The notes: generated by a model not told the origin, from the sequence alone. DNA of 64,000 nt from Paenibacillus xylanexedens (GCF_017874615.1 NZ_JAGIKV010000005.1:285281-349280), one strand, 5' to 3'. Positions 1 through 8,978 are shown, counted from the first letter of the stretch. Translations and numbers: made by a program.

Positions 1-450
1 AAACTCAAATTCCCCGAACACACCTACACTTAACAGATTAACCAGTATAATGAACGCCGCACAAGCCAGACTCAGCATCCACAGCGGTACTTCACTGAAC
101 CAATACTGCAAAAAGCTCCCGGCGGCAATCACCTCAATGACACACACCGATAACCATAGAAAGCAGTACATCCATCCCATAACAAAAGATACTCTGCTAC
201 CAAATGCCTCCTGCACGAAGTCTTTCATATTTTTGTTCTTGTACACCGTAGCCATCTCCGCCATCGCGGCCATAACAACCAGCAGCAATAATCCGGCAAA
301 AATGTACGTGACAATCACGCCCGGACCCGCGAGCCCAATCGTCTCTGCACTGCCTTTGAAAATTCCCGTTCCAATGACACCACCCATAGCCATAAAACTG
401 ATGTGTCTTGGTTTAAGCTTCTTCTGTAGTGTTCCTTCTGTCTGAGCCAA
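1..450 (-). CDS. Amino acid permease, APC superfamily (N-terminal 150 residues; runs off the window)
   Basis: The minus strand is open from a TTG at 450-448 to the window edge with no stop. The translation begins LAQTEGTLQKKLKPRHISFM and continues with MGGVIGTGIFKGS, the first-helix signature of amino acid/polyamine/organocation permeases, where the unwound GxG segment binds the substrate carboxylate. Hydrophobic segments follow at roughly residues 20-40, 45-70, 95-115 and 120-145. TTG is chosen because AGGAGG lies seven bases upstream and the family usually has a short charged N-terminus before this motif. The rest of the protein (family length about 450-480 residues) lies outside the window, so the substrate cannot be inferred. 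It is an inner-membrane proton or cation symporter by family. Confidence 0.85.
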   Translation of the reverse strand, partial: MAQTEGTLQKKLKPRHISFMAMGGVIGTGIFKGSAETIGLAGPGVIVTYIFAGLLLLVVMAAMAEMATVYKNKNMKDFVQEAFGSRVSFVMGWMYCFLWLSVCVIEVIAAGSFLQYWFSEVPLWMLSLACAAFIILVNLLSVGVFGEFEF

Positions 451-587
451 TTCAAGTCCTCCTGATGTAAAAAACGTCTGTAATGCTGTCTTGTTTCATA
501 GACATAATGTCCAGTATACCCTATTGTCCATCAATCAGCCCAGAAGTTCCTGATGGCCAATTCATCCCAAACATATATGGACATAAC

Positions 588-868
588 CTATGTTTTATAC
601 CCCACAATGGCACGAAGCAATCTGTGTGCAATCCAGGTTAGCAAAATGTACCCTGCCCCATAGATGAACCAAGCGCCTATGTTACTCCCCCATGTTGAAA
701 GATCACTCGCAATATACAACAAAGGCAGCATAAAAGAAATAATCAGCGCTCCCCAAAGTCTAAACCCTTTGGCAAAATAACTGCATATTCCAAGCACGCT
801 GCAATGATGGGACATAACACCAAGACAGCAAACAGCGGATTCATATCATCGAACCACCAATATATCAT
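588..868 (-). pseudogene. Small membrane protein gene with an apparent single-base frameshift
   Basis: An ATG at 868-866, preceded by GGAGGG at good spacing, opens a frame reading MIYWWFDDMNPLFAVLVLCP and so on to a PKG motif, then hits a stop soon after. The frame one base over continues exactly where this one fails, reading KGFRLWGALIISFMLPLLYI through two or three more hydrophobic segments to a stop at 588. The join lies at the CCC/TTT run at 765-770; one extra G on the coding strand would restore a single polypeptide of about 94 residues with three to four membrane segments. Either the gene is broken or the run contains a sequencing error. Function is unknown. The ATG at 815 inside the second frame has no ribosome binding site and is probably not a real start. 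Confidence 0.55.
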
Positions 869-1021
869 GCACGACTCCCTCCACCCTTTTCATAGCATGG
901 TCCATGTTGCGTCATTGAGTTTATTGTACTCTTTTTCCAAATTTCAATATGTATGATATGTTGCAAAATGAAAAACCAGTGTCCTGTAAAAACAGAATAC
1001 TGGTTTGTCATGTGAATCCAT

Positions 1022-1477
1022 TTAGATTTTTTTCGTCATAAACGTGCTGTTCGGGTCCAATATATAATCTGCGAATGGTTCGCAATATTCAAATCCGAAG
1101 TCTTCATACAGCTTCCGTGCCGGGATAAATGAATCCATTGAACCCGTCTCCAGACTGATTCGCTTATAACCACGTTCTACTGCAACGTCCATAATATGAG
1201 CCAACATTTTTCTCGCTACGCCTTTTCTCAGATGAGCCGAAGCGGTACGCATCGATTTCAACTCTGCATGCTCCGGATTCAGTTCTTTCATTGCCCCACA
1301 GCCCATCAGGTCTCCCGCTTCCCATGCGCACCAGAATGTAATTTCAGGCTTCTTCAGCCCATCCAGATTTAACGCATGAATACTCTCTGGAGGGGAATCC
1401 CCTGCCATCCCTTGCAAGTGCTCTGCAATTAAATCCTTAACTTGTATTCCACTCAAATCATCCACTTTGATCTCCAT
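1022..1477 (-). CDS. ysnE: YsnE-like GNAT N-acetyltransferase
   Basis: This 151-residue protein matches my memory of Bacillus subtilis YsnE along nearly its whole length, including the opening KVDDLSGIQV, the stretch SPPESIHALNLDGLKKPEIT, the acetyl-CoA loop HLRKGVARKML (about residues 83-93) and the ending DPNSTFMTKK. The fold is a single GNAT domain that transfers acetyl from acetyl-CoA to an amine. YsnE has been linked to indole-acetic acid production in plant-associated Bacillus, but the physiological substrate is not settled. It is monocistronic here. The 255-bp gap to the divergent acetyltransferase holds both promoters, but no convincing -35/-10 pair was identified. Confidence 0.85.
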   Translation of the reverse strand: MEIKVDDLSGIQVKDLIAEHLQGMAGDSPPESIHALNLDGLKKPEITFWCAWEAGDLMGCGAMKELNPEHAELKSMRTASAHLRKGVARKMLAHIMDVAVERGYKRISLETGSMDSFIPARKLYEDFGFEYCEPFADYILDPNSTFMTKKI

Positions 1478-1732
1478 AACGTACCACTCCTGCCATCATT
1501 TTTAGTGTACTTGTCACTGAATATATATCAATCATTTCATCTTACTACCGTGTTAGGTTTTATGACAAGAGGTTACTTATATCCACAGAAATACGCTATT
1601 GTGATTCACCTATAATTTCCAGTATGATGAGGCTATCAGATGCCAAAGGGGCGAGGTCTATTGCGAAATATACATAGAGTTAAACGTGAAACTAAGGTGA
1701 AGCAAGCTTAACCTATTTTAAAGGAGACCCCT

Positions 1733-2308
1733 ATGACACTAACTACGGACAACCTGTTTTATAGCAAACGATTAAAGATGACGCCCCCACGTCCTGAAGA
1801 CGTGCAGACCATGCTGCAATGGAACGAAGACCCGGAGTACCTTCGGAATGTGGATACTGATCTGGCTATTCCCTATTCAGAGAAACAGTTGGAGGATGAG
1901 GGTGAAACGAAGAACAAGGAAGTGTACTTCAGACTGCGCACGCATGAAGAGGATACGCTGATTGGTTTTGTCGTCATTCATAGCATTGAATGGAACAACC
2001 GCTGCGGACAGCTTGCCATTGGCATCGGACTTGCCAAATACCGCAACAAGGGATATGGCACGGAAGCGTTGAATCTTATTTTACGATATGCGTTCCATGA
2101 GATGAATCTGGACCGGGTTGGTCTCGATGTCATCGCCTACAACGCCAAAGCAATCCGTTCCTATGAGAAGGTTGGTTTTCAGTTGGAAGGTCGGGCACGT
2201 TCCGCTGTATATCGTGATGGTAAGCGTTATGACCGTTTGATGATGGGAATCCTAAGACCAGAATGGGAAACACATAATCAGATCCAGACGGAGGGTGAAC
2301 AAGTATGA
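1733..2308 (+). CDS. GNAT N-acetyltransferase, RimJ/RimL type
   Basis: The 191-residue product has the RimJ/RimL layout: an N-terminal strand LKMTPPRPEDVQTMLQWNED, the central IGIGLAKYRNKGYGTEALNL motif (about residues 103-122) whose R-x-x-G-x-G/A turn binds the acetyl-CoA pyrophosphate, and the closing NAKAIRSYEKVGFQLEGRAR signature. Such enzymes acetylate protein N-termini, antibiotics or small amines; the substrate cannot be predicted. The start ATG has AAGGAGA seven bases upstream. Its TGA overlaps the next gene's ATG by four bases, so the two are translationally coupled. It is unrelated in detail to the YsnE homologue on the other side of the promoter region. Confidence 0.88.
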   Translation: MTLTTDNLFYSKRLKMTPPRPEDVQTMLQWNEDPEYLRNVDTDLAIPYSEKQLEDEGETKNKEVYFRLRTHEEDTLIGFVVIHSIEWNNRCGQLAIGIGLAKYRNKGYGTEALNLILRYAFHEMNLDRVGLDVIAYNAKAIRSYEKVGFQLEGRARSAVYRDGKRYDRLMMGILRPEWETHNQIQTEGEQV

Positions 2309-2652
2309 CCAAAAATGTAGAAGTCACTGAGTTTATTGAACAGATTCAGATCCCCTGGCAAGTAGAAGTCGCTGGACAACTGCGTCAGTTGGTGCATGAT
2401 ACCATCCCTGACGTGCAGGAACGCGTGCAGTACAAGAAACCTCATTTTTTGAAAAACGGAAAGTATGCTGCGGTCATCTCGCCATCCAAACAAGCCATGT
2501 CTTTCACCATCTTCAATGCAACCGGACTCGATCTACCCGATGGGATATTTGAAGGCCCAGAAGAGCGTAAAACGATCAAACTCAAGGAAAAAGATACGCC
2601 GGATTATGAATGGCTAGCTGGTTTGTTGAAGCAGGCATCTGCGGAATTGTAG
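2305..2652 (+). CDS. DUF1801 (YdhG-type) protein
   Basis: The 115-residue protein has the DUF1801 pattern: a helical N-terminus (VTEFIEQIQIPWQVEVAGQLRQ), then DTIPDVQERVQYKKPHF with the family's basic-aromatic motif, KYAAVISPSKQAMSF as a beta-rich core, and a C-terminal helix DYEWLAGLLKQASAEL. The family includes the B. subtilis frataxin-like protein YdhG/Fra, which binds iron, but many members have no assigned function and nothing here shows metal binding directly. The ATGA overlap with the upstream acetyltransferase indicates one operon. No terminator is evident straight after the stop. Confidence 0.8.
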   Translation: MTKNVEVTEFIEQIQIPWQVEVAGQLRQLVHDTIPDVQERVQYKKPHFLKNGKYAAVISPSKQAMSFTIFNATGLDLPDGIFEGPEERKTIKLKEKDTPDYEWLAGLLKQASAEL

Positions 2653-2748
2653 ATGGATGTATTGAAGAGGCACATACGCCGAAGTAGTAATTTAGGTGGT
2701 AATGTGTGGAACGTATGGTGTCGGCCGTAATGTGCGGGTAGTGTGTAT

Positions 2749-2787
2749 GGGTTGAGTTTAGGTTTGGATTTGGATTTGGGTTTGGGC
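2749..2787 (+). repeat. G/T-rich low-complexity tract with six closely spaced G runs
   Basis: From the GGG at 2749-2751 to the GGG at 2785-2787 the plus strand is made of short G runs separated mostly by TTT or ATTT, about 100 bp after the DUF1801 stop. The pattern resembles an imperfect hexamer repeat and could form a two-tetrad G-quadruplex on the plus strand. It is not coding on either strand. Confidence 0.6.
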
Positions 2788-2840
2788 CAAGCGCTAATGA
2801 ATCGGACACACCTTATGTCGCAGTTAAACTGGCATATGAA

Positions 2841-2991
2841 ATTCTAACGAACCTCAGCAGTCTTATTACCGACCAAACCTCTGATTTTCTTCGAAAAACC
2901 CTGCCAATGGGAGAAATAAAGTGGCTACGATTCGTTAGAATCCTATACTGCTGCAAATTCGCCTAATAAGATGTGCTAGGTTCGTTAGATT
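2841..2991. repeat. Imperfect inverted repeat element with three TCTAACGAA motifs
   Basis: TCTAACGAA occurs at 2843-2851 on plus and, inverted, at 2931-2939 and 2981-2989. The outer copies extend to about 26 bp each (2843-2868 against 2963-2989, the latter reading TAATAAGATGTGCTAGGTTC before the motif), giving arms that match except for small indels around a centre of roughly 95 bp. I recall very similar TCTAACGAA-type intergenic elements in other Paenibacillus sequences, which suggests a dispersed non-autonomous repeat. That is recollection, not a search result. It lies in the 612-bp gap 2653-3264, which otherwise holds only the G/T tract and one hairpin. Confidence 0.65.
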
Positions 2992-3113
2992 GTGTGAGTA
3001 CGACAAGCTGCTTCTGCATGTCGAAAAACACAACCCATTCTCACTGGTGGCTAAATAAATAACATAATCGGCTAACTGTAACAGAAGCTCCCATGCATCC
3101 TGCGTAGGGCAAA

Positions 3114-3151
3114 GGGCCATCCCATGAAGTTCCAAGAACTTCGGGATGCCC
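3114..3151 (-). terminator. Strong hairpin downstream of the DUF1963-like gene, possible terminator
   Basis: The arms GGG-CATCCC-GAAGTTC and GAACTTC-GGGATG-CCC pair around a CAA loop, with small bulges. On the minus strand, the direction of the gene ending at 3265, it is followed by only three T before GCCC, so it is a weak candidate terminator and could instead be an RNA-stabilising hairpin. Confidence 0.4.
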
Positions 3152-3264
3152 CTCCCTTGGTTATAGTCTGTCTACTACTGTCATTCCAACCTTAACAGCG
3201 GTGTAATATTATAATAAGATGACTGCTTATAATTGCTTATAATGTTTTATACTAGGTCCCACCA

Positions 3265-4569
3265 TCAAGATTGCTGAAACGATACGGCGGTCATCTGGCA
3301 CGGCTCACATATGAACATGTAATACATACCCTCACCATATTCCTCAACCTCGCCCCAGTCCAGTTGTGCGACAGCCTTCATTCTCGTGGAACAGCGTGGA
3401 CATGTTGGGTACTCCGCATCCTGAACCCATCCCGGATGGCCGCCGACCTGAGATAACGATGGCTCCATCGCCCACTCACTGGCATGGAATACATGACGCG
3501 ATGCATTCGCAATCCGAAACTGCCAGCCCGCATCCGGTGCAAGTTTACCATAGTCGTCCGGATCAATCTCATCCGCTCCCGCAGGCATGACATTATGTGA
3601 ACTCCATAACAGTTCCCCTGCTGCGTCCATCTCCATGTAAACCACACCGTAACTGCTGCATATCACGCAAGTCTGTATCTGAAGTTGCTGGGCATGCCAA
3701 GAAACGTCCTTCAGAGCGGGATGCTTCACATCCAGATTAATTAAGGTCGTTAACGTACCACCACACCATGGACAGCAATTGGCGCTAGGGTTCAGCATCG
3801 AGAGTGAATCTCCGGTTAACTCCACGTTAGGTCCTTCATTCTCTTTTACTTTATAGAGTGAATAACTTGGGGTGATGAATAATTCCCTGCGCTGCCCGTC
3901 TTTTGTAAGCTCCCAACCAGCTTCAGTGGTGTAACGCTCAGGTGCCACGTACAATTCGCTCGCCCAAGATGGCGGAGATTGTCTCCACTGCCGGAACTGC
4001 TGCACAACAACATCATCTCCGATATGGGCCAGCATGAGCAATATGTGGTTCCGATTCTCATCATCGGTGTTCACCTGCTGCAAGAGACGATCACGAACCT
4101 CACCCGAGGCACTTTTATACAAAATGGCAGGATAATAGATCCCCTGTTCCAGCAGCTCAGGAATTTCGGCAGTCAACGATATATCATGGTAGCAGACCAG
4201 ATATACCAGAATGTCTTTGCCCGTATCTTCATCACCTCTACGAATCTGTTGCATCGCGTAATCCTTCATCTGATCTTGTTGCTCTACAGACAAAGATAGA
4301 TATACCTGTTCCTCGGATTGTTCATAGGGTGTATAACGAATTAGTGGATCGCGAACCTGAGGTTTGTGCATGATTTTCAAAATTTCGACCGGGTCTGTCA
4401 TACCTGCATACAAGTTCACGTCACGTCGATTCGCTTCAATGTATCTCTGGCGCTCCTCGCGCTCCATCTCCTGCTTGCAAGGCATGCAATACCCACCTGT
4501 TCTGGCAGCCGTTGCTGGTAAAATGGTACTTGCACACCCTTCCCGTATACACGGAATTCGTTCTGTCAT
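3265..4569 (-). CDS. DUF1963-like protein with zinc-ribbon cysteine pairs
   Basis: The 434-residue protein carries several paired cysteines: C-x4-C near the N-terminus (IPCIREGCAS) with CMPC following, CCPWCGG in the middle, CVIC, and a C-terminal CPRC...CEPC set. The segment QVGGHPGWVQDAEYPTCPRC near the end is the pattern I associate with the DUF1963 (YwqG-like) family, followed by a beta-strand with KAVAQLDW. Metal binding by the cysteines is an inference. No enzymatic motif is recognised. The ATG at 4569 is chosen because GGAGG lies eight bases upstream; an ATG 14 codons further up has no such site and would run through the upstream hairpin. It stands alone, downstream of the AlaX terminator. 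Confidence 0.7.
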   Translation of the reverse strand: MTERIPCIREGCASTILPATAARTGGYCMPCKQEMEREERQRYIEANRRDVNLYAGMTDPVEILKIMHKPQVRDPLIRYTPYEQSEEQVYLSLSVEQQDQMKDYAMQQIRRGDEDTGKDILVYLVCYHDISLTAEIPELLEQGIYYPAILYKSASGEVRDRLLQQVNTDDENRNHILLMLAHIGDDVVVQQFRQWRQSPPSWASELYVAPERYTTEAGWELTKDGQRRELFITPSYSLYKVKENEGPNVELTGDSLSMLNPSANCCPWCGGTLTTLINLDVKHPALKDVSWHAQQLQIQTCVICSSYGVVYMEMDAAGELLWSSHNVMPAGADEIDPDDYGKLAPDAGWQFRIANASRHVFHASEWAMEPSLSQVGGHPGWVQDAEYPTCPRCSTRMKAVAQLDWGEVEEYGEGMYYMFICEPCQMTAVSFQQS

Positions 4570-4599
4570 ATTCCAACCTCCTTCAACTATTGGCAATGG

Positions 4600-4625
4600 A
4601 AAACACGTCACAATGTGACGTGCTT
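4600..4625 (-). terminator. Intrinsic terminator of the alaX-type gene
   Basis: CACGTCACAATGTGACGTG (4604-4622) is an almost perfect palindrome. Read on the minus strand it is followed by TTTT, directly downstream of the stop at 4676, as expected for a factor-independent terminator. Confidence 0.7.
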
Positions 4626-4675
4626 GTCCCTTACTCCATATTTAAATGCTGTCGGTCTTATATCGTAAGACGCAA

Positions 4676-5854
4676 TCAGTGATGTCCCAACTGGTCCTTG
4701 GTGAATTCATAAAAGGCGAGCGCATCTTCGCTGCTGGCAAAGCCTGCCTGAGCCATTTTTTCACTGCCTCCACCTTTGCCTTGATATGCTCCAAGATTTC
4801 CTTTGAAGAACGGCCCACAAGCCCATTCGGGCGGCTGTCCGTTCTGTGCCAGAACGACTTTGGCCTCTGAGATACTCGCGAACAGTACAAGCCCCTCATG
4901 GTCTGCCGTTAGCTTGGTAGCCAGGCTCTGCATATCCTTGAGCGATTTGTCTTCAAAGACCTGAGCAATCACCAGCCCTTGCCGAGCAGCCAGAAGTTCC
5001 TCTGCATAGTAAGTATCATTCGTTGTTTTCACTGCATTCAGCTCGGTTTGCAGCTGCTTTTGCTCCAGTTCCATTTTCTCAATACGCTCCAATAATTCGT
5101 CCTTACTGGTCTTTAATTTAACCATGATGCTATTGAGCACGTTTTGTGTGGATGTGAATTCATTCAGGGCCCTTGTTCCACATTTGAAATAAATGCGGGT
5201 ACCGCCCTTCACTTTTTCAGTTTTCAACAGTTTGATGATCCCAATCTCACCCGTCGCCGACACATGAGTTCCTCCGCAGGCGTTATACTCCACACCCTCG
5301 ATCTCGACGATGCGAATGTCTTCCGTTACCGTCGGCTGCTTCACCAGTGGCAATTGTGCCGCCTCTTCTGTTGTAACCCAAGAAGTATTGATGCGAGCGT
5401 TACGATAGATCTGGCGATTCACTTCTTGTTCAATAGCAGTCAATTGATTCGATCCCAGTTCAGCCGCAGCCACATCAATCGTGTCATACTCCGTTCCGAG
5501 ATGGAAGCTGAGTGTCATCGCTTCAGCCAGTTTCAACGTCATTGCCGATAACAAATGCTGACCCGTATGCTGCTGCATATGATCGAATCTGCGCTCCCAG
5601 TCAATCTCACAATGTACATCGTTCTGCTCAGGGGCGCGTTCCAGCTTATGCCACACCTCTCCGTCTTCGATGTTCACATCCAGAACTGCGATGCCGCCAA
5701 TTTGTCCCAGATCACAAGGTTGTCCGCCCCCATGCGGGTAAAAAGCAGTCTCCGCCAGCGTGACATATACACCGTCTTCCTTGTCCACTTTACCTGTAAT
5801 TGTTGTATGCCACTCTCTTGTATAAGCAGAGTCATAATAGATTTTTTGTGTCAT
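4676..5854 (-). CDS. AlaX-type alanyl-tRNA editing protein (long form, DHHA1-containing)
   Basis: This 392-residue protein has the free-standing editing architecture of alanyl-tRNA synthetase: an N-terminal beta-barrel with AETAFYPHGGGQPCDLG, the zinc motif HTGQH (His96, His100), the second half CGGTH (Cys193, His197), then a coiled coil (about 245-280) and a C-terminal DHHA1 region ending FFKGNLGAYQGKGGGSEKMA. It hydrolyses Ser-tRNA(Ala) or Gly-tRNA(Ala) in trans; all four zinc ligands are present. The coiled coil and DHHA1 place it in the long AlaX class. ATG at 5854 is the only sensible start. It is divergent from msrA across about 285 bp, in which neither a T-box nor another leader was recognised. 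Confidence 0.9.
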   Translation of the reverse strand: MTQKIYYDSAYTREWHTTITGKVDKEDGVYVTLAETAFYPHGGGQPCDLGQIGGIAVLDVNIEDGEVWHKLERAPEQNDVHCEIDWERRFDHMQQHTGQHLLSAMTLKLAEAMTLSFHLGTEYDTIDVAAAELGSNQLTAIEQEVNRQIYRNARINTSWVTTEEAAQLPLVKQPTVTEDIRIVEIEGVEYNACGGTHVSATGEIGIIKLLKTEKVKGGTRIYFKCGTRALNEFTSTQNVLNSIMVKLKTSKDELLERIEKMELEQKQLQTELNAVKTTNDTYYAEELLAARQGLVIAQVFEDKSLKDMQSLATKLTADHEGLVLFASISEAKVVLAQNGQPPEWACGPFFKGNLGAYQGKGGGSEKMAQAGFASSEDALAFYEFTKDQLGHH

Positions 5855-6138
5855 TGAATTATCCCGATCCCTTCTCGTTCAAATGGGTTTTCATAATCTC
5901 CAGATTACACTATCTGGAACCTTCAAGCCAATTTATGGCATACAAAATCGCTTTCCATATCAGCCTCAAGAATCAATCTGCTCTCTTCGGTGGAAAAGCG
6001 ATTCTCTACTTATCTTCTTTATCGAGGCATACGATACGATTGATACTCGTAACTTTAATATTTGCTATTCTTTGTTGTTTTCATAGACTATAATGATAAA
6101 AATAATTATAACCTTAGGTTGGAAATGGGGAATACCTT

Positions 6139-6657
6139 TTGATCGAAAAAGCAACGTTTGCGGGAGGGTGCTTCTGGTGCATGGTTAGCCCCTTCGAAGA
6201 ACTACCCGGCATCCATGGCATCATTTCAGGTTACATGGGCGGCACGGTTGAGAACCCAACATATGAACAAGTATTGACGGGTGATACAGGGCATTTGGAG
6301 GTTGTACAAATTACTTACGACTCAGAGATTTTCCCTTACGAAAAATTGCTCGAACTTTATTGGCCGCAGATTGATCCAACGGATTCCATTGGTCAAGGGA
6401 ACGATCGAAAAAGTCAGTATCGTGCCGTCATTTTATATCATACGGAGGAACAACGCGTTATTGCAGAGAAATCAAAGACAGATTTAGACCAGTCCGGACG
6501 CTTCCTTGAGCCGGTTGTGACAGCTATCGAAGCAGCTTCGATATTCTATCCTGCTGAAGAATATCACCAGAACTTTCATAAGAAAGACCCTAAATATTAT
6601 GCGGAATCTCGCATATACTCTGGTCGGGACGAAGTGATTAAAAAATTCTGGGGTTAA
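6139..6657 (+). CDS. msrA: Peptide methionine (S)-S-oxide reductase MsrA
   Basis: The product is 172 residues with the MsrA active-site motif GGCFWC (nucleophilic Cys11, with Cys14 two residues on), GYMGGTVENPTYEQVLTGDT, the HLEVVQITYD strand and GNDRKSQYRAVILY. It reduces methionine-S-sulfoxide in proteins and as free amino acid, using thioredoxin-type electrons, in the cytoplasm. The start is a TTG at 6139-6141 behind a GGAAATGGGG-type site; no in-frame ATG would retain the N-terminal strand before GGCFWC. A TATAAT at 6089-6094 is a plausible -10 although the -35 is weak. No msrB lies next to it. Confidence 0.92.
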   Translation: MIEKATFAGGCFWCMVSPFEELPGIHGIISGYMGGTVENPTYEQVLTGDTGHLEVVQITYDSEIFPYEKLLELYWPQIDPTDSIGQGNDRKSQYRAVILYHTEEQRVIAEKSKTDLDQSGRFLEPVVTAIEAASIFYPAEEYHQNFHKKDPKYYAESRIYSGRDEVIKKFWG

Positions 6658-6717
6658 GAATATAGATGGATAGCGGAATTTCACCGCCAAGTTATCGCCC
6701 ATGCCGGGTGACCTGTT

Positions 6718-6761
6718 AAAAAGACCGCCTGTTAGCTAAGCAGCTACAGAGCGGTCTTTTT
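6718..6761. terminator. Bidirectional terminator between msrA and the hydrolase gene
   Basis: AAAAAGACCGC at 6718-6728 pairs with GCGGTCTTTTT at 6751-6761, giving a stem with T-runs in both directions between two convergent genes. Confidence 0.85.
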
Positions 6762-6830
6762 ACAATTATATCTATTTTAAACGTTAAACATGGTTTGTGC
6801 CTATGATTACACCGGAACGGAGATTGCAGA

Positions 6831-8978
6831 CTAAACTAAATTCCAAAACAATGCCGTATTCGCCACCGTAACCATGGTGAACAATAATGTGTTCACAAAT
6901 GCGGCGAGCCATACGTTATTCGTTTTTTCAAACAATTTGCGTGCATACACGGCAGCGATGATGAGACAAGGCACCAGTGCAAAGAGCAGAATGCCATTCA
7001 ATGCCTGACCTGGATACAACGCCACACCTGTCATGAAGTCTTTGCCGTATTGCACTAGCAACCACAGCACCAACCCGCCAACATTCAGTACCATGGCCAG
7101 GAACATACCCCCACGTTTACCACGTGTATTGGCATTCAGGGCAACCGCGCTGACAAAGTAATATATCAGGAAGAACGGTGTATACCGCAATGCGGTAATG
7201 AAGTGTTCACTCTCGAACGTACGGACCGCAAACGTCCAGATCCGGAAATCTGTTCCGAAGATCGCCTGTACTATGAATAACAATGCGTACCCAATGACTA
7301 CTGCGAGTACTGCGGTTACCAAGCTGGCAATTATCGTAACAGGGTTCAGGCTGATCCCATAATCGCTGAAGCGGGTTCCTGCATCCTTTTTGGAAAAATA
7401 GTGGAATGCAAAGGTCACCAGAATCATAATTAACGCCGACACCAGCGCCCAGTAGACAATCTGGTTCGTAGTCGGTTCATTGAAGTAAGAACTTGTAACC
7501 ACAATCTTATCTGCATAGTTGAAGATGATCCACATCACCAGAGATACGATAGCCAGAATTACGCTGCCTACCGCAATATTTTTCATCCGGCGGCTTGATG
7601 TATAGTCGTTCTTCTTGCTTCCAGCCATCACGAACCCAATAATGGCCCCAAGCACACTCACGGCGAGTACAATAAGAGCGATGATGCGAAGCACATTCAA
7701 TCCATTCGCTTCTTTATCCATCAAGGTTGGGAATAGAATCGCTGGAATCAGGGTGCTGAATGCGATAGCGAGCCAATAGATTATTTTTTGTTTTCCATTG
7801 ACCGCTGCGGACACGGTTGCAATCTCACCTGTTGCCGCGTTACGCAAGAACGGAAGTCTGAGCAGCAACGTAATCAGCGGAACAATCATCAGGAAGAACC
7901 CAATCAGAGCGACAAAATTAAAGGCTTCCTTCGCCCACCAGATCTGATTACCGGAATCCAGATTCACATTTGTCTGGTTGGGTGAGGTCACACCATTGAA
8001 GGCATGGGCATAAAAGTCGATCAGATGCTCGGTTGTTGTACGCGAGAAATGGTTCCATGGGTGAGTTTGATTAGGCGTAAACAAAATATGCTCACCCGTT
8101 TGGGAAGGACGTACCACTTTTCCGTCTACGGTCAGATCGCCGGATGGTACTTTGGTAAATGTATCGGTCGTGCCTCTTGGCGCATCAGGTGCAAGGCCAA
8201 GGAAGGCTTTACCCGAAGCCGTTGCTGCAAAATCCTTGCGAGTCACCGTACCTTGTACTTCTTTCTCAGCGGCTGTTTTCTCTTCATCCGATTTGTTGAA
8301 GAAAAACTCGTCATATTTCCCCGCGACCATGCCCACCGTCCGACTGCCAAATGCAGCCTGAAGCTGATCCTGTGGCGCAACCGCCGCAGCGTAAGAGTAA
8401 TCCGCACCTGCTGAGATGCCTGTGTAGATCATACGGTATCCTGTTTGAAGGGAACTCATCTCATCCATGTACATTGACAACAGCGTTGAGAACCCACCCA
8501 TGGAGTGACCGCTGACTGCGACGTAGGCATTGCCTTTCTCATCTTTTTTGGTGAAGTCCTGCTCATAAATATATTTGGCTGCATCAAACTGCGAGTAGAT
8601 CCAGAACGTTCCGAACAGATCCTTTACCGGAATATCTGCACTCCAGCGGGAATCCCCGTGGTCATACATGTCCAGTGCAAGCACGATGTAACCGCGTCGA
8701 GACATTTCAATGGCAGGTGCATCCTGCATTTCTTTGGTATTCAGATACCCGTGAGTTGTAATAATAACCGGACGTTTGTCATCTGCACCCGCGCCTTTGG
8801 GCATGTAGAGCAGGCCTGACAGTGTTCCGTGCTCAGCTTGGAATTTGATCTCTTTGACCTTCACCGAATAGAAGGACGTATTGAACATCCCGGCAAACAA
8901 GCTACCGAAAATAACCAGAACCAGTGATAAAACCAGCAACCCCTGCGGTTTTTTTAAGAATGATGTGACTGTTCTCAT
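6831..8978 (-). CDS. Membrane-anchored alpha/beta hydrolase with a multi-pass C-terminal domain
   Basis: The 715-residue protein has an N-terminal membrane helix (about 13-33), then an alpha/beta hydrolase domain with PVIITTHGYLNTKEM at the oxyanion-hole position and the nucleophile elbow SGHSMGG (Ser159 in GxSxG). From about residue 365 to the end there are around ten hydrophobic segments, beginning FNFVALIGFFLMIVPLITLL. The catalytic domain most likely faces outside and hydrolyses an ester or similar bond. The substrate is unknown. The catalytic Asp/His were not assigned, though NQTHPWNHFSR (about 326) is a candidate for the His. ATG at 8978 follows AAGGGGA. It is a single gene between two terminators. 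Confidence 0.75.
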   Translation of the reverse strand: MRTVTSFLKKPQGLLVLSLVLVIFGSLFAGMFNTSFYSVKVKEIKFQAEHGTLSGLLYMPKGAGADDKRPVIITTHGYLNTKEMQDAPAIEMSRRGYIVLALDMYDHGDSRWSADIPVKDLFGTFWIYSQFDAAKYIYEQDFTKKDEKGNAYVAVSGHSMGGFSTLLSMYMDEMSSLQTGYRMIYTGISAGADYSYAAAVAPQDQLQAAFGSRTVGMVAGKYDEFFFNKSDEEKTAAEKEVQGTVTRKDFAATASGKAFLGLAPDAPRGTTDTFTKVPSGDLTVDGKVVRPSQTGEHILFTPNQTHPWNHFSRTTTEHLIDFYAHAFNGVTSPNQTNVNLDSGNQIWWAKEAFNFVALIGFFLMIVPLITLLLRLPFLRNAATGEIATVSAAVNGKQKIIYWLAIAFSTLIPAILFPTLMDKEANGLNVLRIIALIVLAVSVLGAIIGFVMAGSKKNDYTSSRRMKNIAVGSVILAIVSLVMWIIFNYADKIVVTSSYFNEPTTNQIVYWALVSALIMILVTFAFHYFSKKDAGTRFSDYGISLNPVTIIASLVTAVLAVVIGYALLFIVQAIFGTDFRIWTFAVRTFESEHFITALRYTPFFLIYYFVSAVALNANTRGKRGGMFLAMVLNVGGLVLWLLVQYGKDFMTGVALYPGQALNGILLFALVPCLIIAAVYARKLFEKTNNVWLAAFVNTLLFTMVTVANTALFWNLV

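Noticed and set aside
2935..3135. A 66-codon open frame on the minus strand in the gap after the DUF1801 gene
   Set aside because: It runs through the inverted repeat and a hairpin, has no ribosome binding site and shows no protein-like pattern.
5855..6138. Possible T-box leader upstream of the AlaX-type gene
   Set aside because: No T-box or specifier-loop sequence and no terminator/antiterminator pair could be recognised.
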